This document shows, in pieces, positions 1 to 5,573 of a stretch of DNA of 5,573 nucleotides. The stretch is from Pseudomonadota bacterium. Its GTDB lineage: Bacteria; Pseudomonadota; Alphaproteobacteria; Rhizobiales; Devosiaceae. The notes under the pieces are model-generated. The model ran no database searches. It saw nothing but the letters and a program-made list of their open reading frames with translations, and was not told the origin of the DNA. Positions within the stretch are counted from its first letter, which is position 1; every line of letters starts with the position of its first letter. The stretch covers positions 1-5,573 of the forward strand of contig JAEYYP010000089.1 of NCBI GenBank assembly GCA_023428425.1, read 5' to 3'. A program made the translations under genes and the position numbers.

Positions 1-1145
1 TGACCGACCAGCCGGGCCTCTACGGCATCGGCTCCGCCAGCGACCACTATCGCGCGCGGGTCATACAGGCGGCCGTCGAAACCGTCGCCCCGCTGATCAT
101 CGGCCGTGACGCCAGCCGCATCGAGGACATCTGGCAGTCGATCCACACCTCGGCCTACTGGCGCAACGACGCCGTGATGAACACCGTGCAGGCCGGCATC
201 GACATGGCGCTCTGGGACATCAAGGGCAAGGAGGCCGGCATGCCGGTCTACCAGCTGCTGGGCGGCAAGACCCGCAGCGCCGTCGCCGCGTACGCCCACG
301 CTCAAGGCAACTCGCTCGGCGAACTCGAGGACGACGTCCGCAAGTACTGGGAGGAGGGCTACACCGTCATCCGCTGCCAGCTCGGCAATTACGGAGGCGG
401 CGGCTTTCTCGACCGCGCCAACGCCCGCGGCCCCAAGAACCACTGGCCGCAGGACAAGGCCTTCGACGACGACGCCTACCTCCAGGCCATCCCCGAAATG
501 TTCGCGTACCTGCGCGACAAGCTCGGCTGGGGGCCGAAATTCACCCACGACGTGCATGAGCACCTCGCGCCCCACAACGCGGTGCAGCTGGCCAAGCTGC
601 TCGAGCCCTACCGCCTCTTCTTCCTCGAAGACCTGCTCTCCCCCGAGCAGGTGCAGTGGTATCGCCTCGTCCGCCAGCAATGCGCCACCCCGCAGGCGAT
701 GGGCGAGCTGTTCATCAACCCACATGAATACCTGCCACTGATCACCGAGCGGCTGATCGACTTCGTCCGCATCCGGGTGTCGAAGGGCGGCGGCATCACC
801 CCTGCCCGCAAGGTGGCAACGCTCTGCGAATGGTTCGGCGTCCAGACCGCCTGGAAGGAAGGCGGCGACAACGCCCCGGTCAACCAGATGGCCGCCATGC
901 ATGTCGACCTCGCCTCCACCGCCTTCGGCATCCAGGAAGAAAACAATTTCCGCCCCGAGGAATACGACCTCTTCACCGGCGCCGCGGTCCTAGATGGCGG
1001 CTACCTCTATGGCAACGACAACCCCGGCCTCGGCATCGATATCGATGTGACGAAGGCCGAAGCCCTGCTCGATCCGGAGAGGGCGGAAAAGTCCTATTTC
1101 ATGGCGGAAGACCGCCGCCGCGACGGCGCCATCGTCCGGCCGTAA
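1..1145 (+). CDS. Enolase-superfamily sugar-acid dehydratase, RspA/mannonate-dehydratase-like (5' partial)
   Basis: The reading frame is open from base 3 and ends with TAA at 1143-1145, giving 380 visible residues. Roughly the first 25 residues, including the start, lie off the left edge; the family usually has about 400. The cap-domain motif WDIKGK and the LLGGK motif are encoded near 213-269. The barrel carries HDVH at 546-557 (metal ligand Asp 549-551, catalytic-type His 555-557), LED with metal-ligand Glu at 627-629, GEL with Glu at 705-707, GGGIT near 786-800 and GIQEEN with Glu at 936-938. This order matches the RspA/ManD branch, which dehydrates sugar acids such as mannonate to 2-keto-3-deoxy acids in the cytoplasm using Mg2+. 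Arg 372-374 matches the ManD catalytic Arg. Two positions that are His in RspA and ManD are Lys here (783-785 and 855-857), so the substrate or reaction may differ. It is the first visible gene of a four-gene block, 29 bases before the dioxygenase gene. The family call is firm; the substrate is unknown. Confidence 0.9.
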   Translation, partial: TDQPGLYGIGSASDHYRARVIQAAVETVAPLIIGRDASRIEDIWQSIHTSAYWRNDAVMNTVQAGIDMALWDIKGKEAGMPVYQLLGGKTRSAVAAYAHAQGNSLGELEDDVRKYWEEGYTVIRCQLGNYGGGGFLDRANARGPKNHWPQDKAFDDDAYLQAIPEMFAYLRDKLGWGPKFTHDVHEHLAPHNAVQLAKLLEPYRLFFLEDLLSPEQVQWYRLVRQQCATPQAMGELFINPHEYLPLITERLIDFVRIRVSKGGGITPARKVATLCEWFGVQTAWKEGGDNAPVNQMAAMHVDLASTAFGIQEENNFRPEEYDLFTGAAVLDGGYLYGNDNPGLGIDIDVTKAEALLDPERAEKSYFMAEDRRRDGAIVRP

Positions 1146-1160
1146 CCTATCAAGACATCT

Positions 1161-1166
1161 GGAGGA
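1161..1166 (+). promoter_or_regulatory. Shine-Dalgarno site of the dioxygenase gene
   Basis: GGAGGA lies 8 bases before the ATG at 1175. It is the strongest ribosome-binding site in the window. It decides the start of the dioxygenase, because the same frame stays open back to 830 inside the preceding gene. Confidence 0.8.
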
Positions 1167-1174
1167 ACAATCAC

Positions 1175-2065
1175 ATGGCCCGCACACTGCAGGTACTGTC
1201 CGAAGCCGACGCGCAGCATTTCATCGAAAAGGGCTACGTCCGCGTGAAGGGCTGCGTCGATCCGGCACTGGCGAAGAAGTGGACGGACCAGGCCTACACC
1301 CGCCTCGGATACGATCCCATCGACCGCTCGACCTGGACCAAGGACATCGTCTGGATGGATCGCCACAACATGGCCTCCATCAAGGACATCTCGCCCCGCG
1401 GCTGGGCCGCCCTCTGCGACGTGACCGGCGGCCCCGACCGCATCGAGCACAAGATCATGGAGATCGAGTCCCAGCACTTCACCACGATCGACTCGACCGA
1501 ATGGTCGGATGCGTTCGTGGTGAACTTCCGCCGAGGCGCCGACAAGCCGTGGGATCCGCCCTCGCCCACCTCGGGTGGCTGGCACAAGGATGGCAGCTTC
1601 TTCCGCCACTTCCTCGATAGCCGCGAACAGGGCCTCCTTACCATCGTCTACTGGTCCGACGTCGTCCACAAGGGCGGCGGCACCTTCGTTGCGCCCGACT
1701 CGATCAAGGTGGTGGCCGAATACCTCGCCGCCCATCCCGAGGGCGTCGATGACGGCGATGCCTTCGGCAAGCTGATCGACCAGTGCAAAGAGTTCGAGGA
1801 GATCACCGGCGAGACCGGCGACTTCATCATCCTCCACCCCTTCATGCTGCACGCCTCGTCCAACAACCACTCGGGCAATGTGCGCTTCATGACCAACCCG
1901 CCGGTGGTGCTGAAGGAGCCGATGAACCTCAACCGCGAGGACCCGGCCGAGTTCTCGCTGATCGAACGCGCCACGCTGCACGCGCTGGGCAAGGAGCGCT
2001 ACGACTTCCGCCCCACCATGCCCCGCGAGGAGCGCTGGAGCGTCATCGGCCACAGCGCCGCCTGA
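1175..2065 (+). CDS. PhyH-family Fe(II)/2-oxoglutarate-dependent dioxygenase
   Basis: This is a 296-residue cytoplasmic protein with no signal peptide or membrane segment. The iron-binding triad is visible as WHKDG (His137, Asp139) and the distal His226 in HPFMLHAS, followed by Arg237 in NVRFM, the expected 2-oxoglutarate anchor. The spacings His137-His226 (89) and His226-Arg237 (11) equal those of human phytanoyl-CoA hydroxylase (H175, D177, H264, R275). Such enzymes hydroxylate or oxidatively demethylate small molecules, consuming O2 and 2-oxoglutarate and releasing succinate and CO2. The start at 1175 is chosen for the strong GGAGGA and for clearing the upstream gene's stop. It lies between a sugar-acid dehydratase and a sugar isomerase, so its substrate is probably a modified sugar, sugar acid or conjugate. 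That is inference; nothing in the sequence names the substrate. The family call is firm. Confidence 0.9.
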   Translation: MARTLQVLSEADAQHFIEKGYVRVKGCVDPALAKKWTDQAYTRLGYDPIDRSTWTKDIVWMDRHNMASIKDISPRGWAALCDVTGGPDRIEHKIMEIESQHFTTIDSTEWSDAFVVNFRRGADKPWDPPSPTSGGWHKDGSFFRHFLDSREQGLLTIVYWSDVVHKGGGTFVAPDSIKVVAEYLAAHPEGVDDGDAFGKLIDQCKEFEEITGETGDFIILHPFMLHASSNNHSGNVRFMTNPPVVLKEPMNLNREDPAEFSLIERATLHALGKERYDFRPTMPREERWSVIGHSAA

Positions 2066-2072
2066 CCTCGTC

Positions 2073-2096
2073 GGCGGCCCGCTTCGACGGGCCGCC
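2073..2096 (+). terminator. GC-rich intercistronic hairpin (weak terminator or mRNA processing/stability element)
   Basis: A perfect 9-bp inverted repeat, GGCGGCCCG (2073-2081) and CGGGCCGCC (2088-2096), encloses the six-base loop CTTCGA. It begins 7 bases after the dioxygenase stop. The downstream bases are a pyrimidine-rich stretch (CCTACTTCCT) rather than a T-run, so a strong intrinsic terminator is unlikely. It lies inside an apparent operon, where it could attenuate readthrough or protect the upstream mRNA. Confidence 0.5.
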
Positions 2097-2128
2097 CCTA
2101 CTTCCTACGGCAGCAGGACCAGCAGCAA

Positions 2129-3007
2129 ATGCGACTTGGAATGAGCGGGTGTTTCCTGCCCGCCAACATGAACGACGTCGACTCCGCCATGTGTCGGCGT
2201 GTCCGTGACGCCGGCTTCTCCGGCATCTTCACCCGCTTCCGCGACAACGATCCCCTGACGACAGCCCAATCCGACGCCGAACGGCTCAAGTCGCTGCTGG
2301 CCGACGAAGGCGTGTCCTTCTTCCAGTGCACCGGCTACTGGCAGAACCTGATCACCTCGGACGAGGCGGCCCGCGCCCAGTCGGTCAAGGTGCTGCAGGC
2401 TGCGCTGAAGCTTGCCGGGTGGATGGGCGCTCGCGGCATCGACACCGGCCCCGGCTCGATGAACCCGGCCGGCCCGTGGTTTCCGCACCCGGACAACTGG
2501 ACGGCCAAGGCCGAGACGCAGTTGATTCGATCGCTCACGGAATGCGCCAAAGCCGCTGAAGATGCTGGGGTCTTTCTCAGCCTCGAGTGCCACAGCCTCG
2601 TCACCCCGCGTACGCCCGAGATCGCCCGCCGCATTCTCGACGCGGTGGATTCGCCCTGGGTTCGGTGCGACTACGACAGCGCCAACTGGATCACGCTCGA
2701 CACCATCTACGACACCACCGGCGCCGTGAACCACCACTTCGACGTGCTCGGCCACCACATCTGCAGCGCACACGCCAAGGACATCTGGGTCGAGAACCGC
2801 CTCGCCATCCACCTGCAGGATGGCTGCCCCGGCAAGGGCCTGATGGACTTCGGCACCTTGTTCCGGCGCCTCGAAGCGCTCGACCCGGATTACCCGATCA
2901 TCGCCGAGGGCAACTCTTCGGAGGAACTGCCGGAAGTCGGCGCGCTGTTCCACAAGACCGCAAAAGAGGCCGGCATCCGCGTTCTCGATACCGGCGAAAA
3001 GGCCTGA
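2129..3007 (+). CDS. Xylose-isomerase-like TIM-barrel sugar (phosphate) isomerase/epimerase
   Basis: This is a 292-residue soluble protein of the AP-endonuclease-2/xylose-isomerase-like barrel fold, close to the usual 260-300 residues. The metal-site residues expected for this fold are visible in order: Glu153 in SLECH, Asp183 in CDYDSAN, His215 in SAHAKD and Glu260 in IIAEGN. The segment PGKGLMDFGTLFRRL (about 236-250) matches the family's typical GxGxxDF helix entry. Family members interconvert keto- and aldo-sugars or epimerise ketoses, usually with a divalent metal; the substrate here cannot be read. The ATG at 2129 has an AGGA (2115-2118) 10 bases upstream. An in-frame ATG at 2141 is an alternative but would cut into the first beta strand (RLGMS). 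The stop lies only 2 bases before the next ATG, so it is probably co-translated with the SDR. The family call is firm; the product name is deliberately generic. Confidence 0.87.
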   Translation: MRLGMSGCFLPANMNDVDSAMCRRVRDAGFSGIFTRFRDNDPLTTAQSDAERLKSLLADEGVSFFQCTGYWQNLITSDEAARAQSVKVLQAALKLAGWMGARGIDTGPGSMNPAGPWFPHPDNWTAKAETQLIRSLTECAKAAEDAGVFLSLECHSLVTPRTPEIARRILDAVDSPWVRCDYDSANWITLDTIYDTTGAVNHHFDVLGHHICSAHAKDIWVENRLAIHLQDGCPGKGLMDFGTLFRRLEALDPDYPIIAEGNSSEELPEVGALFHKTAKEAGIRVLDTGEKA

Positions 3008-3009
3008 AG

Positions 3010-3798
3010 ATGAAACTTCTCCTCGTCGGTGGCGCCGGTCACGTCGGCAAACTCATCACGCCCTACCTGAAGCGTCAGCACGAGTTGCGCGTTCTCGACC
3101 TCGCCCCTCCCACCGAGCCGGGTGTCGAGTTTGTGCAGGGCTCAGCGCTCGACCCCGAGGTTCTGCGCAGGGGCCTCGATGGTGTAGACGCCTTCGTCTG
3201 GCTCGCGATGCGCAACGGCCAGGGCGGCATGTCCACGCACCAGGATGTGGAGACCATCCTCAACAACTACGACCTGAACACAAAGGCCCTGCACCTGTTC
3301 CTCTACCTGGCGCAGGAGGCGGGCGTGAAACGTGGCGTCTACACCACCTCGATGAGCGTCCACTACCGCGAGCGGGATTTCTACCCGACCGAGGAAACGG
3401 TGCCACTCGACTCCCCGTCGGTCTATGGGCTGACCAAGGGCCTGGGCGAGGAGATCTGCGCCTATTTTGCCCGCTGGTTCGGCATGGATATCCTCGGCCT
3501 GCGCATCAGCGGCCCTCGCACCCGCGCCGATTTCCTGGCCCAGCGCAGCACCCCAAAGCGCGCCGGTGACGGCAGCTTCGTCCACCCGCTCGACGAGGAG
3601 GACATGGCCAACGCCTATCTCGGGGCGGTCAACGCGCTCGGCGACCAGCCCCGCTACGAGTCGATCTACATCGTCGGTGACGAAAAGGGCGTCGAGCACG
3701 ACCTGTCGAAGGCCCAGCGTCTCATCGGCTGGCAGCCTCGCGCGCACCTGTTGCTGGATGAGGCGGCCAGACAGCAGACGCTACCACCTCGCGGCTAA
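3010..3798 (+). CDS. NAD-dependent epimerase/dehydratase-type SDR, uronate-dehydrogenase-like
   Basis: This is a 262-residue Rossmann-fold SDR. The nucleotide-binding motif GGAGHVG occupies residues 7-13. Asp30 ends the second strand (RVLDL), which favours NAD over NADP. The catalytic residues are Ser114 or Ser116 in TTSMS and Tyr139-x3-Lys143 in VYGLTKG. The short length, the GE helix after the YxxxK motif and the C-terminal LIGWQPR segment resemble uronate dehydrogenase (about 265 residues), which oxidises uronates to aldarolactones; generic sugar epimerases are usually above 300 residues. With dehydratases alongside, oxidation of an aldose or uronate to a lactone/acid is the simplest role, but this is inference. 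The start is the ATG 2 bases after the isomerase stop, preceded by AAGG at 2999-3002. The frame is open further upstream, but that stretch overlaps the isomerase gene. Confidence 0.87.
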   Translation: MKLLLVGGAGHVGKLITPYLKRQHELRVLDLAPPTEPGVEFVQGSALDPEVLRRGLDGVDAFVWLAMRNGQGGMSTHQDVETILNNYDLNTKALHLFLYLAQEAGVKRGVYTTSMSVHYRERDFYPTEETVPLDSPSVYGLTKGLGEEICAYFARWFGMDILGLRISGPRTRADFLAQRSTPKRAGDGSFVHPLDEEDMANAYLGAVNALGDQPRYESIYIVGDEKGVEHDLSKAQRLIGWQPRAHLLLDEAARQQTLPPRG

Positions 3799-3825
3799 GG
3801 GCGGGTCGGGTCCCCGTGACCGCCC
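3799..3825. terminator. Imperfect GC hairpin between convergent genes (possible bidirectional terminator)
   Basis: GGGCGG (3799-3804) pairs with CCGCCC (3820-3825). Two more pairs (TC with GA) can form inside, across a one-base bulge. It fills most of the 32-base gap between the two convergent stops. There is no T-run on either side, so termination is suggested mainly by position. Confidence 0.3.
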
Positions 3826-3830
3826 CCCGA

Positions 3831-5006
3831 TTACCAGTTCGCGATCCGACCATCCTTGAGGATTGACTCGGTGGCCGGGATCACTTCCTGCGCGAACGGG
3901 TATTTCGCCGCCGCCTTTTCGTCGATCTCGATCCCCAGCCCCGGTGCATCCGGGATCAGCCACGATCCCTGGTCGAGCTGCAGCGGATAGACCGAGCAGA
4001 TTTCCTCGAACCACGGCACGATGCCGACCGCTTCTTCCTGGATGACGAAGTTGGTCGTCGCGGCGTCGAACTGCAGCGCCACGGCGCCTGCCACCGGCCC
4101 CATCGGGTTGTGCGGGCACACACCCTGGTGCGCTGCCTCGGCGATCGCCGCGATCTTGCGCCCGCCCGAAATACCCATGCAGTGCGCCAGGTCCGGCTGG
4201 ATGTAGGCCACCGCCCGTGTCTCGGCCACCTCGGCGAACTCGCGCGGCGTGAACAGCCGTTCGCCCGTCGCCAGCGGGCAATCGACCCGCCGCGCGATAT
4301 CGGCCATCGCCGCCGTATCGCCGGGCTGGATGACCTCCTCGCAGAACAGCGGCTTGATCGGCTCGATCGCCTTGATGTAGGCGATCGCCGCATCGAGCGA
4401 GTCCGGCCTCCCGTGGAAATCGGTCATCACATCGACGCCGTCACCCACTCGTTCCCGTACCGCCGCTGCGAGCTTCTCGACATGCTTCACCGCCGGCAAC
4501 GGCGCGTCGTAGCCGGTGTAGGGCACGAAGCCGAGCTTGATGGCGTCGTACCCCATCTCCACCGTCTCCTGCACCGCATCGACGAAGGCGGGAATGTCGA
4601 GGTTCGAGACCCGCGCAGAGGACGAGCCGCGCCGCAGGTGCGTGTAGACCCGCACCCGGTCACGCACCTTGCCGCCCAGCAGCTGCCACACCGGCACGCC
4701 GAGCGCCTTGCCCTTGATATCCCACAGCGCATGCTCGATGCCGGACACCGCGGTCAGCCCGATCGACCCAAGCGGCCAGAAGCTGAAGCGCGTCATGGTG
4801 TTGACGAGGTGCTCGATCCGCATCGGATCCTGGCCGATGAGGAACGGGGCAAGATCGTCAATCGTCCCCTTGATCGCCCGCGTCTTCCATTCGAGCGTCG
4901 CCTCGCCCCAGCCCCAGAGGCCCGGCTGGTCGGTCAGCACCTTCACGAAAATCCAGTTGCGGTGCACCGCGTTGACGACGACGGTTTCGATGCCGGTAAT
5001 CTTCAT
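3831..5006 (-). CDS. Enolase-superfamily dehydratase, D-galactonate-dehydratase-like
   Basis: This is a complete 391-residue protein, close to E. coli DgoD (382). The N-terminal cap runs from MKITGIE through WDIKGK (95-100) and LLGGK (109-113). The barrel shows Asp196 and His198 in DFHG, Glu223 in FCEE, Glu249 in GER, Asp272 in QPDL, His299 in PHNPMGP and Glu324 in IQE. The spacing Glu223-Glu249-His299-Glu324 is the same as DgoD E209-E235-H285-E310, so metal ligands and acid/base histidines are intact. Such enzymes dehydrate an aldonate to a 2-keto-3-deoxy acid in the cytoplasm with Mg2+. Substrate choice within this group cannot be read from these residues. The start is the ATG at 5006, the canonical family start, 2 bases after the upstream gene's stop. 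No strong Shine-Dalgarno is seen (only GAGACGG nearby), so translational coupling is likely. The frame is open upstream as far as 5369, but that is overlap with the neighbouring gene. Confidence 0.92.
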   Translation of the reverse strand: MKITGIETVVVNAVHRNWIFVKVLTDQPGLWGWGEATLEWKTRAIKGTIDDLAPFLIGQDPMRIEHLVNTMTRFSFWPLGSIGLTAVSGIEHALWDIKGKALGVPVWQLLGGKVRDRVRVYTHLRRGSSSARVSNLDIPAFVDAVQETVEMGYDAIKLGFVPYTGYDAPLPAVKHVEKLAAAVRERVGDGVDVMTDFHGRPDSLDAAIAYIKAIEPIKPLFCEEVIQPGDTAAMADIARRVDCPLATGERLFTPREFAEVAETRAVAYIQPDLAHCMGISGGRKIAAIAEAAHQGVCPHNPMGPVAGAVALQFDAATTNFVIQEEAVGIVPWFEEICSVYPLQLDQGSWLIPDAPGLGIEIDEKAAAKYPFAQEVIPATESILKDGRIANW

Positions 5007-5008
5007 GG

Positions 5009-5573
5009 TTACACCGTCTCGATCTTGTTGTTCTCGAGGTAGTCGCGATCGAGCTCGATGCCGAGGCCCGGCACGGCGGGCAGCTTCAGCGCGCCATCGG
5101 AGTTGTCGAAGCGCGTGTGCATCAGTTCGTTGTAGCAGTTGAGGTTCCAGCGCGAGGTTTCGAGCCGGTAGAAGTTGGGCACCGTCATCATCACATGCGC
5201 CCCGGCGAGGATGTTGATCGGGCCACCGGCGTCGTGAGGCGAAATCGGAATGTAGTGGGCCTCGGCAAGGGTCGAGATCTTCTTCATCTCGGTGATGCCG
5301 CCGGTCCAGGTGACGTCGGGCATGATGTAGTCGGTGAGCTTCTCCTCGAGGATGCGCACGAAATCCCACTTGGTGTGGGCCCGCTCGCCCACCGAAATAG
5401 CCGCGCTCACCTTCTCGCGGACCTGTTTCAGAGCGCCGTAGCTCTCGGGCGGCACCGGCTCCTCGAACCAGTCGATCTGCCCCGCCTCCTCGAGCGAACG
5501 GCAGAGCCTGATCGCGGTCGGCACGTCGAAGCGGCCATGCGCGTCGATCAGCACCTCGACCTGTGGCCCGGCC
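5009..5573 (-). CDS. Enolase-superfamily (mandelate racemase/galactonate dehydratase-type) enzyme, C-terminal part
   Basis: The frame is open to the right edge of the window and ends with TAA at 5009-5011, giving 187 whole codons. The cap domain and first barrel strands are missing. Visible active-site positions are Asp in IDAHGRF (5543-5545) with His at 5537-5539, Glu in WFEEP (5462-5464), Glu in VGER (5384-5386), Asp in MPDVTW (5315-5317), His in SPHDAG (5234-5236) and Glu in YRLE (5159-5161). The GER-Glu to His distance (50) and the His to final Glu distance (25) match DgoD. It is the upstream partner of the dehydratase at 3831-5006, with a 2-base gap. It differs enough from that gene (PHDAGGP against PHNPMGP, YRLE against VIQE) to be a distinct paralog, not a recent duplicate. 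A GTG at 5552-5554 is internal and is not taken as a start. The superfamily call is firm; the reaction is probably sugar-acid dehydration. Confidence 0.88.
   Translation of the reverse strand, partial: AGPQVEVLIDAHGRFDVPTAIRLCRSLEEAGQIDWFEEPVPPESYGALKQVREKVSAAISVGERAHTKWDFVRILEEKLTDYIMPDVTWTGGITEMKKISTLAEAHYIPISPHDAGGPINILAGAHVMMTVPNFYRLETSRWNLNCYNELMHTRFDNSDGALKLPAVPGLGIELDRDYLENNKIETV

Noticed and set aside
830..1174. N-terminal extension of the dioxygenase frame back to 830
   Set aside because: It overlaps the dehydratase gene, encodes an Arg-rich low-complexity stretch, and ignores the strong GGAGGA before 1175.
1094..2053. Long antisense open frame (319 codons) opposite the dioxygenase gene
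   Set aside because: It is a shadow created by GC-rich codons. Its translation is low-complexity (Val, Ala, Gly, Asp, Glu rich) with no family motif, while the sense frame carries an intact iron and 2-oxoglutarate site.
2105..2953. Antisense open frame (282 codons) opposite the isomerase gene
   Set aside because: It has no recognisable domain and biased composition, and it lies wholly over a gene with a clear metal site on the plus strand.
2587..3009. N-terminal extension of the SDR frame back to 2587
   Set aside because: It overlaps the isomerase gene. The Rossmann motif begins at residue 7 when the start is 3010, as the family requires.
3142..3747. Antisense open frame (201 codons) opposite the SDR gene
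   Set aside because: It shows no motif; the plus-strand frame has the Rossmann and YxxxK motifs.
4110..5042. Plus-strand open frame (310 codons) opposite the galactonate-type dehydratase
   Set aside because: The translation is Arg/His/Asp-rich, typical of the complement of a GC-rich gene, and resembles no protein family.
5007..5369. N-terminal extension of the minus-strand dehydratase (512-codon version)
   Set aside because: The extra residues overlap the neighbouring gene and are Arg/His-rich. The canonical family start MKITGIE is at 5006.
1..5573. Search for CRISPR arrays, tRNA or rRNA genes, insertion sequences and attachment sites
   Set aside because: No regularly spaced repeats, transposase-like frames, terminal inverted repeats or RNA gene signatures were seen. 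All non-coding gaps are 63 bases or shorter.

Overview
The window is GC-rich and almost entirely protein-coding. It holds six genes in two convergent blocks. Four are complete and two are cut by the window edges. The codon use (strong G/C at third positions), tight gene packing and gene families fit a soil- or plant-associated alphaproteobacterium, for example a member of the Hyphomicrobiales/Rhizobiales. That placement is inference: no rRNA or marker gene is present.

Plus-strand block (1-3798): an enolase-superfamily sugar-acid dehydratase of the RspA/mannonate-dehydratase type with its N-terminus missing; a PhyH-type Fe(II)/2-oxoglutarate dioxygenase; a xylose-isomerase-like TIM-barrel sugar isomerase/epimerase; and a short NAD-dependent epimerase/dehydratase-type SDR resembling uronate dehydrogenase. 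The gaps are 29, 63 and 2 bases, so the block reads as one transcription unit. A perfect 9-bp GC hairpin sits in the 63-base gap.

Minus-strand block (5573-3831): two further enolase-superfamily enzymes, both of the galactonate-dehydratase kind with intact active-site residues, separated by 2 bases. The upstream one is cut by the right edge of the window. The two blocks meet tail to tail over 32 bases that contain an imperfect GC hairpin.

Together the genes look like the enzymatic part of a catabolic locus for one or more sugar acids. The SDR could oxidise an aldose or uronate or reduce a keto acid, the isomerase could interconvert keto- and aldo-sugars, and the dehydratases would produce 2-keto-3-deoxy acids. 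The dioxygenase is an unexpected partner and suggests a modified substrate. No transporter, regulator, aldolase or kinase is visible. No mobile element, CRISPR array, tRNA or rRNA was seen. The main points of interest are the three-dehydratase-plus-dioxygenase combination and the lysines at two barrel positions of the first gene where RspA/ManD relatives carry histidines.
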